Positions 43,907 through 52,093 of a stretch of 64,000 nt of DNA are shown here, piece by piece; the stretch's first letter is position 1; the number at the start of each line of letters is the position of its first letter. The DNA comes from Candidatus Aphodovivens excrementavium. Its GTDB lineage: Bacteria > Actinomycetota > Coriobacteriia > Coriobacteriales > Eggerthellaceae. A program made the position numbers and the translations under genes. The notes under the pieces were generated by a model. The model searched no databases, was not told where the DNA came from, and saw only the letters and a list, made by a program, of their open reading frames with translations. The DNA is taken from positions 28,625 through 92,624 of the forward strand of contig DVKR01000012.1 in assembly GCA_018715935.1 (NCBI GenBank), given 5' to 3'.

Positions 43907-43985
43907 CGTTAATAACGTCAAGCATTACTAGCTCTTTCTCAAGATTGCACCATCCAAATCATATCATATTTTAGAACATTTGTTC
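43907..43985 (-). promoter_or_regulatory. higBA promoter/operator region
   Basis: AT-rich minus-strand region holding two overlapping TATGAT -10 candidates (43958-43968), the palindrome GAACA-N2-TGTTC (43974-43985) upstream, at the -35 position, and an 11-bp palindrome CGTTAATAACG at 43907-43917 near the start of higB. These would be natural binding sites for HigA. Confidence 0.5.
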
Positions 43986-44018
43986 CTGTATTTGAAAAGG
44001 ACGCAGGGTTCCTGTTTA

Positions 44019-44071
44019 CGCAAATAGGGGCGCATCCCGGACAGGATGCGCCCCTTCGGCAGGCCGCGCCG
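44019..44071 (-). repeat. 53-bp repeat copy 2
   Basis: Matches 43232-43284 at 50 of 53 positions. It has the same 12-13-bp hairpin core (44026-44037/44044-44055), but the T-run is broken (ATTTG on the minus strand). The two copies flank higBA in direct orientation. Confidence 0.85.
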
Positions 44072-44342
44072 CCCGCCGCGGCAACCGTACCTGAGAGCTA
44101 CGCGCCGAGCAACCGTTCGATGAGAGCGTCGCCGTTTGTCTGCGACCCTTCACGTCGCCCAGCATGCCATGACGGGAGAGATCCTACCATCAAAACCGCC
44201 TGACACCTCGCGAAAGCACGGGCGCAAGGAACGTCAAAAGTTCTTTACGGGGGTCTTCACCTGGAAAAACACGAAGTTCATCCCTACGGTCGTGCTAGGC
44301 TGTCGCAATACGCTCGCGCGCCGTCCAGCCGTTCCGCGACCG

Positions 44343-44399
44343 ATCCGCGACCGTTTCGCGCGTTTGCGGCAGGTGAATCCACGCGAAACGGTCGCGGAT
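44343..44399. repeat. Long inverted repeat (18-bp perfect arms)
   Basis: Arms ATCCGCGACCGTTTCGCG (44343-44360) and its exact complement (44382-44399) with a 21-nt loop. A CCGCGACCG tandem precedes it at 44333-44352. No T-run follows, so a terminator is less likely than an extragenic palindrome or mobile-element remnant. Confidence 0.8.
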
Positions 44400-44440
44400 T
44401 TGTGCGAGATAGCGCGGCTTGGCTAACAGGGACCCGCGTC

Positions 44441-44469
44441 TCGACACGAAGGCGGAGGCGGCGTATACT
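44441..44469 (+). promoter_or_regulatory. Promoter of the ABC-F gene
   Basis: TCGACA (44441-44446), 17-bp spacer, TATACT (44464-44469): nine of twelve or more consensus positions. It gives a ~200-nt leader before the coding start at 44678. Confidence 0.7.
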
Positions 44470-44533
44470 GCGAGGGTCGGCCGAACGGGGCAGGAAGGCT
44501 CCGCAGCGCGTGTGGCGACGCCGTCGGACCGGC

Positions 44534-44650
44534 AAGGAGGAACGAGGTACCGTGCGCATCTGCTAGACATTTCAATTTCCGTATTCGCCTGCGATCGGCG
44601 CGTTGCCGCGCTTGTCGCACGATTGCCGCCGCAAGCCGCGACTGCGGCAA
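44534..44650 (+). promoter_or_regulatory. Possible attenuation leader of the ABC-F gene with a 4-codon ORF
   Basis: AAGGAGG (44534-44540) precedes the short frame GTG-CGC-ATC-TGC-TAG (44552-44566). Two hairpins follow: TGCGA...TCGCA with an inner GCGCG-TTGC-CGCGC (44590-44619) and TTGCCGC/GCGGCAA (44623-44650). Such short leaders with hairpins are known to regulate ribosome-protecting ABC-F genes. Whether this one is translated is unknown. Confidence 0.4.
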
Positions 44651-44677
44651 GGCGCATTCATTCAGGAGAGATGTCGA

Positions 44678-46174
44678 ATGCAGATCACCCTTTCAGGCGT
44701 AAGCTATACCTACCCTTCCGCCATCGAACCCATCTTGAACAACATATCAGCAACCTTCCCCCAAGGTTGGAGTGGCCTTTTGGGCGACAACGGCTGCGGC
44801 AAAACCACCCTCGCAAAGATCGTCTGCGGAATGATAGAGCCGGACTCCGGCACTGTCACCCGCGGTCTATTTGCGCTGATGTGCGCCCAACAGGCAGCCG
44901 TAGAGCCCGAGGGCCTGTCCGATTTCGCGCTGGACTACGGGCGCGAAGCGCGCGAGCTGCGCCGGATCTTTTCCATCGAGGACGATATGGCATGGCGCTA
45001 TGCCGAGCTCTCGTGCGGCGAGCAGAAGAAGCTGCAGGTGGCGACGATGCTGTGGCAGCGCCCGGACGTGCTCGTCCTGGACGAGCCGACCAACCACATC
45101 GACCGCGACGCGCGCGAGCAGCTCGCCTGCGCGCTGCGGCGCTTTGACGGCGTCGGAATCCTGGTGAGCCACGACCGCGAGCTGCTCGACGCCCTGGCGC
45201 AGCGCTGCGTCTCTTTTGAGGCCGGCGGATTGATCGTGCGTCCCGGCGGCTACACCGCCGCACGCGCGCAGGCAGAGCTCGAGCGCACGACGGCTCTGCG
45301 CGAGAGAAAGGCCGCCAAAGACAGCCTGGCGCGTCTGGCAGCGGAAAAGGATGCGCGGGCGCACGAGGCAGCAAGGGCGAAAGCCCGCATGAGCAAGCGC
45401 CGTCTCGACCCTAAAGACCGTTCCGCAAAAGCAAAGATCGATCTCGCGAGGTTCACCGGCCAAGACGGCGCCCGCGGCAAGCTATCGTCGCAGATGGACG
45501 CCCGGCTGGCGGCGGCGCAGGACCGCGTGGCGAACGCGCGTGTGGACAAGCGCTACGACGGCGACCTCTGGCTCGACGCGCGCCCCAGCCCGCGCAAGAC
45601 GCTCGTGCGCATCGAGCCGACGACGATTCGGTGCGGCGAAGGGACGCTCTCCCTCCCCCGCCTGTTCGTCGGCAACACCGACCATATCGGCATCGTCGGG
45701 TCCAACGGCGCCGGCAAAACGAGGCTTCTCGGGCACGTGCGAACGCTCTTCAGCCAGGACGTCCCCGTACTCGACATCCCGCAGGAGCCCGACGCCCAGC
45801 AACGGGCCGAGACGCTTGCGCGCGCCGCAGCGCTGCCCGATGCGGAGCGCGGGCGCGTCCTGTCGGTCGTAGCGCAGCTCAACTCGCGCCCCGATCGCAT
45901 CCTAGAGGGCGAAAGCGCAAGCCCCGGCGAACTGCGCAAGCTCATGCTGGCGCTCGGCATGCTCGACCATCCCGAGCTGATCGTCATGGACGAGCCGACC
46001 AACCACCTGGATCTGCACTCCGTCGAAGCACTAGAGCGGGCGTTGGCGTCGTATCCCGGCGCTCTTCTTTTGGTCAGCCATGACCGCGCGTTCCTCGCGG
46101 CGTGCACCGACCGCGTCTGGGAAGTGCGCGACAGAATCGTGCGGGAGGTTCAAGGCGAGGCCGCCTTCCGGTAA
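44678..46174 (+). CDS. ABC-F ATPase (ribosome-protection type)
   Basis: 498 residues, two ABC domains, no membrane domain. First Walker A GDNGCGKT (36-43), signature LSCGEQKKLQ (111-120), Walker B VLVLDEPTNHID. A charged linker (~200-290) follows. Second Walker A GSNGAGKT, signature ASPGELRKL and IVMDEPTNHLDLHS. Both DEPTNH motifs intact. The protein resembles antibiotic-resistance ABC-F members that dislodge ribosome-targeting drugs, rather than EttA-like housekeeping ones; the drug class cannot be told. Start at 44678 has AGGAG 9 nt upstream. Convergent with ogt (3-bp gap). Confidence 0.9.
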   Translation: MQITLSGVSYTYPSAIEPILNNISATFPQGWSGLLGDNGCGKTTLAKIVCGMIEPDSGTVTRGLFALMCAQQAAVEPEGLSDFALDYGREARELRRIFSIEDDMAWRYAELSCGEQKKLQVATMLWQRPDVLVLDEPTNHIDRDAREQLACALRRFDGVGILVSHDRELLDALAQRCVSFEAGGLIVRPGGYTAARAQAELERTTALRERKAAKDSLARLAAEKDARAHEAARAKARMSKRRLDPKDRSAKAKIDLARFTGQDGARGKLSSQMDARLAAAQDRVANARVDKRYDGDLWLDARPSPRKTLVRIEPTTIRCGEGTLSLPRLFVGNTDHIGIVGSNGAGKTRLLGHVRTLFSQDVPVLDIPQEPDAQQRAETLARAAALPDAERGRVLSVVAQLNSRPDRILEGESASPGELRKLMLALGMLDHPELIVMDEPTNHLDLHSVEALERALASYPGALLLVSHDRAFLAACTDRVWEVRDRIVREVQGEAAFR

Positions 46175-46177
46175 GGG

Positions 46178-46765
46178 CTACAGCGCCGTGCCGCGCTTGG
46201 GGACGGTCAGCCGGCCGACGTCCGCGCCTTCGTGGCGCAGCAGCCAGAGCTTGCGCTCGATGCCGCCGGCGTATCCGGTCAGGCTGCCGTGCGCGCCCAC
46301 CACCCGATGGCACGGCAGGATGATGCTGATGGGGTTGGCACCGTTTGCTGCGCCCACCGCCCGGGCGCTACAGCACGCCTTTCCGTCTTCGCGCGCGATC
46401 TGGTCGGCGATATCGGCGTACGTGCGCAAGGTTCCGTACGGAATCTGCGCGAGGATCCCCCACACCCGTCGCTGAAACGCAGTGCCGCGCGGCGCAAGCG
46501 GCAGCTCGCCGGGGTCGGGGCGCTTGCCGGCGAAGTAGCGGTCGAGCCACGAGCGCGCCTGCGCGAACACAGGCAGGCTGTCGTTGCGCGCGAACGGCCG
46601 AGGCAGCCGCGACCCGAAGTACTTCTGCCCCGCCATCCACAGCCCGACGATCGCCTCGCCGTCGCTTGCCACCGTAAGCTCGCCCAGCGCGTTGTGGCGA
46701 TACGTCGTCGCGTAGATCGCCCCGTCGCCGCCCTCGCGCATGGCATGCGCCGACCCGGCGCTCAC
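46178..46765 (-). CDS. ogt: Methylated-DNA-protein-cysteine methyltransferase, copy 2
   Basis: Suicidal repair of O6-alkylguanine. 195 residues from the GTG at 46765, which overlaps the upstream ogt stop by 4 bp (GTGA) and has GAAGGG upstream; ATG 46741 is an alternative. The MGMT motif ILPCHRVVGAHGSLTGYAGG with acceptor Cys152 is intact, as is the helix-turn-helix region PYGTLRTYADIA. It is clearly paralogous to the neighbouring copy, ending in the same VPK-x-GTAL tail. Confidence 0.95.
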   Translation of the reverse strand: MSAGSAHAMREGGDGAIYATTYRHNALGELTVASDGEAIVGLWMAGQKYFGSRLPRPFARNDSLPVFAQARSWLDRYFAGKRPDPGELPLAPRGTAFQRRVWGILAQIPYGTLRTYADIADQIAREDGKACCSARAVGAANGANPISIILPCHRVVGAHGSLTGYAGGIERKLWLLRHEGADVGRLTVPKRGTAL

Positions 46766-47307
46766 AGCGCCGTGCCCTTCTTGGGAACGTAGAAGCCCTC
46801 CATGTCGGTCTTCTCGTGCTCGAGCAGCTTCACCTTGGTGGCAATGCCGCCGCCAAAGCCCGTAAGATTTCCTTTGGCGCCCATCACGCGATGGCACGGG
46901 ATGATGACGCCGATGGGGTTGTGCCCCACCGCACCCCCCACCGCCTGGGCAGACATCTTGCCGCCCGACTCTGCGGCCAGGCGCCGCGCGATGTCGCCGT
47001 ACGTCACGGTCTGGCCGTAGGGGATCTCCAGCAGGATCCTCCACACACGCTGGCGAAACGCGCTCCCCTGCGGCGCAAGCGGAAGCTCGCCGGGGTCGGG
47101 GCGCCCGCCGGCGAAATAGCGGTCGAGCCACGCGCGCGCCTGCGCAAGCACGGGCAGGTCGTCGTCGCGCTCCATTTCTGCCGTGCGCGGGCCGTTGTAA
47201 AAGCGGTCGTTTTCAAACCAGCAGCCGGTAAGCGCCTCCCCGTCGGCGTCCGCGGTGAGCGTGAGGGTGCCGATTAGGCCGGTGTCGTATTCGGTATAGC
47301 GGATCAT
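46762..47307 (-). CDS. ogt: Methylated-DNA-protein-cysteine methyltransferase, copy 1
   Basis: 181 residues with acceptor Cys138 in IIPCHRVMGAKGNLTGFGGG and the recognition helix part PYGQTVTYGDIA. Start 47307 has GAAAGGA 6 nt upstream. It lies 129 bp downstream of the Ada-AlkA fusion gene, which lacks its own O6-methyltransferase domain, and overlaps its paralog by 4 bp. The pair looks like a tandem duplication that diverged. Confidence 0.96.
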   Translation of the reverse strand: MIRYTEYDTGLIGTLTLTADADGEALTGCWFENDRFYNGPRTAEMERDDDLPVLAQARAWLDRYFAGGRPDPGELPLAPQGSAFRQRVWRILLEIPYGQTVTYGDIARRLAAESGGKMSAQAVGGAVGHNPIGVIIPCHRVMGAKGNLTGFGGGIATKVKLLEHEKTDMEGFYVPKKGTAL

Positions 47308-47436
47308 CGGGTTCCTTTCGTTCGTCGTTCGCTGCGCGGCACAGCAGTCCGCCGGGAGCCTTCGGGAACAAGCCGCCAGGGCTTCCGAGGAAGGGCCGCC
47401 GCCGCGCATCGCCGGGAAGGCGCCTGCCGCGCGCCG

Positions 47437-48975
47437 TCATCCCAGCGAGTTCCACAGGCACAGGTTGGCGTACGCGCGCCACGGTCGCCAGCGCTCCGCA
47501 GCGGCAAGCCGCTGCTCGGGCGTCAGATCGGGCAGCGCGTGCTTGACGCCCGCGTCCGTCTCCAGAAACGCGTCGGTGTAGCCAAGCGTCCGCATGGCGA
47601 TGTAGTTCGCCGACCACGGACCTATGCCCTTGATGGACAGCAGCGTTTCCATCTGGCGCTCGATATCGGCGCCCGGCACCAGGTCAAGCGTACCCTCAAC
47701 GACCAAGCGCGCCAATTCGCGGATAACGCGCGAGCGGGTCTTTATGACGCCAAGCTCGCCCAGAGCATCCTCAATGGGATCAAGCGCGAGAAAATCGCGA
47801 GGCGTGGGGAAAAGGCGCCGCAGCCCCTCAACCCCCGAATCGACCGGCGTACCATACGTTTCAGCAATGCGCGCTGCCAGCTTATTCGCCGCCTGAACCG
47901 AGATCTGCTGTCCCAACACGGCGCGCACGGCGGTCTCGAACGAATCGAACGCCCCCGGCACGCGCGTGCCGCACACGGCAGCGCCCGGAACAAGCTCGTC
48001 GACGGTTCGGATGCCCTCATACACCGCCATCGGGTCGCAATCCGTATCAAACTGCCTCCGCACATAGGCAGCCACCTGCGAAACGGCAGGCAAAAGCGAC
48101 TCGCTTATCCGTACGCTCAACCGACTTTTTTCAGGCTCGTTTTCGACGCGAACCCATCCGACAACATCCCCACCGGCCTCCGCAGCTCCCTCAAGGCGAA
48201 CCGTGCGCGCGTAGGACGAGTCGTCAACCGCTTCAACCCCCTCCAGCTGACGAGCGCGGAAAAAATCAAGCAATCGAGCGAATCCATAGGGTGGACGGTA
48301 CGCCAGATGAACAACGATCCCGTCTGCATCGAAAGCGTGAGACTTATTTCTGCGCAGCTGCGTGGGCGTGAGCCGGTAGCGCTCTTTGAACAGGTGGTTG
48401 AACCGCCGCACGCTCCCAAAGCCCGCAGCGGACGCCACTTGAGCAACCGGGATACGCGTGTCGGTAAGCAGGGATTTCGCAAGCAACAGACGGCAGGTTT
48501 GCAGATACTGCACAGGCGTCACGCCAAGCTCATCCTCGAACACGCGGCGCAGATGGCGGTCGGTGTAGCCAAGCTTCGCCGCCAGTTGTTCGACCCCCTC
48601 GCCGCTCGAGCAACGCTCGCGCAAAAGAGCCGCCGCCCGGCGCGCCAGGCTCGCTCGCGCGTCGGCGTTCGAGGCGCCCGGCGCCAGCTCGGGGCGGCAC
48701 AGCATACAGGGGCGGAACCCCGCCGCCTCGGCCTCCGCCGCCGAATGGAAAAACGAACAGTTCTCGAACTTCGGCATGCGCACGCGGCAAACGGGCCGAC
48801 AGTACACGCCCGTTGACGAAACGCCGACGAACACCCTGCCGTCACAGCGCGCATCGTTCGCCTTGAACAGCGCGTAAACCGCGCGTCGGTGCGCCTCGGT
48901 ATCGTTGAAGTCGCCTTCGAACATGCTCGTCGAAGCGGCGGCGCAGCTCCTTTCCGCAGCCAGCATCGCCCTCAT
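47437..48975 (-). CDS. Ada-type regulator fused to AlkA 3-methyladenine glycosylase
   Basis: 512 residues. Domains in order: Ada zinc-binding methyl-phosphotriester domain (Cys59, Cys63, Cys90, Cys93 in VYCRPVC and CMLCRP), AraC-type helix-turn-helix (~115-210), AlkA N-terminal domain (~215-290) and the HhH-GPD glycosylase domain with SIKGIGPWSANYIAMR (448-463) and catalytic Asp474. The transcription switch and N-glycosylase are thus in one chain, while the O6-methylguanine methyltransferase domain of E. coli Ada is absent and supplied by two downstream ogt genes. Start at 48975 has GGAGGG upstream; ATG at 48924 is also possible. A TAGAAT -10 lies at 49035-49040. Confidence 0.94.
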   Translation of the reverse strand: MRAMLAAERSCAAASTSMFEGDFNDTEAHRRAVYALFKANDARCDGRVFVGVSSTGVYCRPVCRVRMPKFENCSFFHSAAEAEAAGFRPCMLCRPELAPGASNADARASLARRAAALLRERCSSGEGVEQLAAKLGYTDRHLRRVFEDELGVTPVQYLQTCRLLLAKSLLTDTRIPVAQVASAAGFGSVRRFNHLFKERYRLTPTQLRRNKSHAFDADGIVVHLAYRPPYGFARLLDFFRARQLEGVEAVDDSSYARTVRLEGAAEAGGDVVGWVRVENEPEKSRLSVRISESLLPAVSQVAAYVRRQFDTDCDPMAVYEGIRTVDELVPGAAVCGTRVPGAFDSFETAVRAVLGQQISVQAANKLAARIAETYGTPVDSGVEGLRRLFPTPRDFLALDPIEDALGELGVIKTRSRVIRELARLVVEGTLDLVPGADIERQMETLLSIKGIGPWSANYIAMRTLGYTDAFLETDAGVKHALPDLTPEQRLAAAERWRPWRAYANLCLWNSLG

Positions 48976-49152
48976 GCCCCCTCCAATTTCCCGTCATACC
49001 AGCTTTGCAATCCCCACTGATACTGTCAGCACCTATTCTATCAGGTGGAATGAGCATGATTAGCCGTTTTCGGACATATGGTTGACTTTGCGACGATTCA
49101 CACGTTAGAGCCCGCCAAAAGGTTGGGTGGCGGATTCTAGGCCACAGATGCT

Positions 49153-49180
49153 TTGATTCTGGGATCCTCGTCGCTACAAT
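49153..49180 (+). promoter_or_regulatory. Putative promoter of alkD
   Basis: TTGATT (49153-49158), 16-bp spacer, TACAAT (49175-49180), 34 bp before the start codon. The 239-bp divergent gap with the ada-alkA gene could hold Ada sites. Confidence 0.55.
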
Positions 49181-49214
49181 TGGCATAGCGTTCCCCATTA
49201 CAGAAAGGTCGCCT

Positions 49215-49916
49215 ATGGCCGCATCTTCGATCTCAGAGGAACTCGCCTCTCTCGCCGACCCCGCCTATCAGCGTTTCCAGTCGAAGCTCGTTCCCACCAT
49301 CGACCCTGCAACTATTCTGGGCGTGCGCGCTCCCGCTTTACGCCGCTACGCACGCGAGCTGGCACGCACGCGCGAAGGCGAGGCGCGAGCATTTTTGGAG
49401 CGGCTGCCGCATGCGCTCTACGAGGAAAACAACCTACACGGAGAGCTAATCGGCCTCTTGGCGAATACTCCCGACGAGGCGTTCGAAATGCTCGATGCAT
49501 TTTTGCCCCACGTTGACAACTGGGCAACCTGCGACCTCATCCGCGTGCCGTCGTTCAAGCAAGACCTGCCTGCGGTGCTCGAGCACATCCGCGACTGGAT
49601 AGCCGCCGAGCCCGAGTACATGGTGCGCTTCGGAGTAGTGCAGCTGATGACGTTGTTTTTGGACGATTCATTTGAGCCCGAGCACCTCAAGCTGGTTGCC
49701 AACATCCACCGCCCCGAGTACTACATCAACATGGCTCGCGCCTGGTACTATTCGTTTGCGCTGATCAAACAACCCGAGGCGACGCTCCCGCTGTTTGAGA
49801 AACGCCCCATCTCCCTCGATGCGTGGACGCACAACAAGTCGCTGCAAAAGGCGAGGGAGAGCCGTCGCATCGACGCTGAGCAAAAAGCCTATCTGCAGTC
49901 ATTGAAGGTGAAATAG
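49215..49916 (+). CDS. alkD: DNA alkylation repair protein, AlkD family
   Basis: 233 residues, HEAT-like repeat glycosylase for N3- and N7-alkylpurines. Family marks seen: ILGVRAPALRRYAREL, LYEENNLHGELIGLL, DNWATCDLIRV with the catalytic Asp, and the YYINMARAWYYSFAL segment. Start ATG 49215 has GAAAGG upstream. Divergent to the ada-alkA-ogt-ogt unit, completing a local alkylation-repair group. Confidence 0.94.
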   Translation: MAASSISEELASLADPAYQRFQSKLVPTIDPATILGVRAPALRRYARELARTREGEARAFLERLPHALYEENNLHGELIGLLANTPDEAFEMLDAFLPHVDNWATCDLIRVPSFKQDLPAVLEHIRDWIAAEPEYMVRFGVVQLMTLFLDDSFEPEHLKLVANIHRPEYYINMARAWYYSFALIKQPEATLPLFEKRPISLDAWTHNKSLQKARESRRIDAEQKAYLQSLKVK

Positions 49917-50018
49917 GCAAGCATGATCTTCCGCGAGACAGAAGACCATGCGACGCGCATTTCGAACAACGCGACTATAATCATGCGAAAGCCAATTGGA
50001 AACGGAGCAGGACAGGGC

Positions 50019-50681
50019 ATGGGAGATTCGACGTACGGCATACGCACGCTTGATGAGGAGTCGATTGGGCTTGCCGTCGAGGTAATCCGCTCCGGCAGGC
50101 TCGTCGTCATCCCCACCGACACGGTCTACGGCGTAGCCGCCGACCCGACGAACGCCGAGGCGGTCGCACGGATTTTTGCGGCAAAGCGCCGCCCGGCAGA
50201 AAAATCGGTACAGGTACTGCTGCCCTCCCTTAACGACCTGAGGCGTTTCGGCCTGACCCTCCCCGCCCCGCTCGATGCGCTGGCGCGCACGTTTTGCCCG
50301 GGCGGGTTCTCGCCCATCTGCATCGCCGAGCCCGACTGCCCGTTCACAACGGTGCGCGTCGCCGAAAACGAGCCTGTCTCCCGCACCCAGGGAATCCGCA
50401 TCCCCGCCTCACCTGCCACGCTCGACATCCTCGCGCAGACTGGGCCTTTGGCAACCTCAAGCGCCAACCTCTCGGGTGGCCAGGCGGCGCAGACCGTCGA
50501 GCAGGCGGCTGCCGCGCTGGGAAACTCCGTCGCCCTCTACCTTGACGGCGGCCCGGCGCCCGGCCCTCTCGCCAGCACCGTCGTAGCGGCCGACCCCAAG
50601 GCGCAAAGCGGCATTGCCATCCTGCGCGAAGGCGTTGTTCCCGCCGAAGCCCTCAGCAAGGCGCTTGCCGAAACGAGCTAG
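50019..50681 (+). CDS. tsaC: Threonylcarbamoyl-AMP synthase (YrdC/Sua5 domain)
   Basis: Makes L-threonylcarbamoyl-AMP for the t6A37 modification of ANN-decoding tRNAs. 220 residues: GRLVVIPTDTVYGVAAD, FAAKRRPAEKSVQVLL (the KR-x-K nucleotide/bicarbonate site), CPGGFSPI and LATSSANLSGG. Start at 50019 is favoured, since TATAAT at 49976-49981 could be its -10 and GGAGCAGGACAGGG precedes it; in-frame ATGs at 49923 and 49983 exist. Confidence 0.92.
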   Translation: MGDSTYGIRTLDEESIGLAVEVIRSGRLVVIPTDTVYGVAADPTNAEAVARIFAAKRRPAEKSVQVLLPSLNDLRRFGLTLPAPLDALARTFCPGGFSPICIAEPDCPFTTVRVAENEPVSRTQGIRIPASPATLDILAQTGPLATSSANLSGGQAAQTVEQAAAALGNSVALYLDGGPAPGPLASTVVAADPKAQSGIAILREGVVPAEALSKALAETS

Positions 50682-50691
50682 GCACATCCCA

Positions 50692-50721
50692 TGCCGAGTT
50701 GCGCATTCTTCGCACTCGGCA
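50692..50721. terminator. Stem-loop between convergent tsaC and CBS gene
   Basis: Arms TGCCGAG+TGCG / CGCA+CTCGGCA with one bulged T and a 7-nt loop; no T-run. Confidence 0.45.
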
Positions 50722-50740
50722 GGTGCGCCATCGCCAGCCG

Positions 50741-51220
50741 CTAGCGCTCTGCGGCCTCAAGCATGCTGGCGATGGCGCGCATGAGGTCGCTGCGGTGGAG
50801 TGCGCCGATGAGCTTGCCGTCCTCGACAACGGGCAGCTCCTTGAGGCGCTTCTCCGCCAACACGCGGCACGCCTCCTCGAACGAGACGTCTGACCCCACG
50901 CTCACGACCTGGCTGGTTGCCATCTGGCCGACGTTGATGTCGTTCATTCGCCCGACACGCTCGAACACGCTCTCGTCGTCAAGCTGCCTCAGGACCAGAA
51001 TGCCGGTCGCACCCGTGATCGCGCGCATCTCGTCGCCGAAATAACGCAGCACGTCGCCGTTGGACAAAAACCCCTCAACCGACCCGTCGGCGCCCGTCAC
51101 GATCGCGCCGCTGGCGCCGGACACCGCCAAAGCGCGCGCCGCCTCGGCCATGTTTGCGCTGGAGGGGACGGTGAGCGGATGGGCGTCCATCACCTCGTTC
51201 GCAAGACCGGCCTCAAGCAC
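50741..51220 (-). CDS. Tandem CBS-domain protein
   Basis: 159 residues consisting of two CBS domains: NEVMDAHPLTVPSSANMAEA to GFLSNGDVLRYF, and INVGQMATSQVVSVGSD to IGALHRSDLMRAI. Ligand could be an adenine nucleotide. GTG start at 51220 lacks a clear ribosome site, and the frame continues upstream for some codons, so the true start is uncertain. Downstream of the Ala-rich protein gene (73-bp gap), perhaps one unit. Confidence 0.85.
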   Translation of the reverse strand: MLEAGLANEVMDAHPLTVPSSANMAEAARALAVSGASGAIVTGADGSVEGFLSNGDVLRYFGDEMRAITGATGILVLRQLDDESVFERVGRMNDINVGQMATSQVVSVGSDVSFEEACRVLAEKRLKELPVVEDGKLIGALHRSDLMRAIASMLEAAER

Positions 51221-51293
51221 GTCGTCGTCGACCCGGAGGCAACGCGACGGTAGCGCCCCGCCTCCCGCCGAGCGATGAGCGACCCGCTGTGCC

Positions 51294-51977
51294 CTATTTG
51301 CCGGAGCCGTTGCGGCGGCGGACGACGAACCCGACGCCCGCCTTGGCAGCCTTTGCCGCGGCGCCTGCCACCTTGGGAGCGGCCTTTGCCGCAGCGCCGG
51401 CGACCTTCGGCGCGGCTTTCACGGTTGCCTTGACTGCCTTGCCCGCAACCTCGGGCGCTTTGGCGGCAACGGTGCGCGCAGCCCGATCGGCAACTTCTGG
51501 CGCTTTTTCGGCGGCGGCGCGAGCGGCGTTTGCCGCCTGTTCCTTGGCGACCGCGCCCAAACGCTCGGCAGCCTCGTCAAGCTTTGCCTCCAGGGGAGTA
51601 GCCTCGCGGCCGGTGAAGTTGCGCTGCCCCTTGCTGGCAAGCGCCGCACCGCCGGCGATGCAGGCAACGCCCGGACCGGGCAGAACGCACAGCGGCACGC
51701 CTGCCACCATGAGCGCAGCGCCGCCCGCCATCTGAGCCGCCCCCTTCACCTTCTGAACAGAAGGGACAGCACAGGCCGAACCGCGCCGCGCGGGGTCTTC
51801 CACGCGGATGCGATCGGCGGAAATCTCCGGTGCCGCGTCTGCCGCCGAGGCGCCGGCGTCCTTCACTTCTACGTTGCGCGCGGGCACAACTCTCTCACCG
51901 CTTCTCGGCTTCGCGCCCGTCTCAACAGGCACCGTAAAATAGCCGCCGCAAGAATTGTTTTGGGAGGAGGTTGTCAT
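51294..51977 (-). CDS. Ala/Lys-rich repeat protein with one glycine-rich hydrophobic hairpin
   Basis: 227 residues, no recognised family. Residues 1-80 are polar. A hydrophobic Gly/Ala-rich segment (~82-115, GGAALMVAGVPLCVLPGPGV) could form a membrane hairpin. The second half is almost wholly Ala/Lys/Val/Pro with imperfect 11-residue units such as KAPEVADRAAR and KAAPKVAGAAA, an amphipathic helix pattern like apolipoprotein or LEA-type proteins. A basic end VVRRRNGSGK follows. Start at 51977 has GGAAGG upstream. A membrane- or polymer-surface coat is only a guess. Confidence 0.75.
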   Translation of the reverse strand: MTTSSQNNSCGGYFTVPVETGAKPRSGERVVPARNVEVKDAGASAADAAPEISADRIRVEDPARRGSACAVPSVQKVKGAAQMAGGAALMVAGVPLCVLPGPGVACIAGGAALASKGQRNFTGREATPLEAKLDEAAERLGAVAKEQAANAARAAAEKAPEVADRAARTVAAKAPEVAGKAVKATVKAAPKVAGAAAKAAPKVAGAAAKAAKAGVGFVVRRRNGSGK

Positions 51978-52093
51978 CGGAGAGCCTTCCACTAGGGATC
52001 CGCCTTCATTATATCGGCATACCCGGCCCCGCCCGCACGCCGCAGCTTCACGGTTTGGCAACGGCGCCGGCGCAGCCTGCTTGGCTTTACGTT

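Larger units (their letters stand above)
43995..44440. other. Gene-poor stretch between higBA and the ABC-F gene
   Basis: No gene is well supported in these ~450 bp. Copy 2 of the 53-bp repeat is at 44019-44071. A 30-codon minus-strand frame (44098-44190) ends 27 bp before that copy, where a terminator hairpin would be expected for it; it may be the tail of a lost gene. A large inverted repeat follows at 44343-44399. Confidence 0.5.

Noticed and set aside
44603..44677. Upstream extension of the ABC-F frame
   Set aside because: It would start inside the leader hairpins; ATG 44678 has AGGAG and begins with the expected ABC-F N-terminus.
46766..47131. N-terminal extension of the second ogt frame
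   Set aside because: It overlaps the first ogt gene out of frame; the GTGA-overlap start at 46765 explains the gene better.
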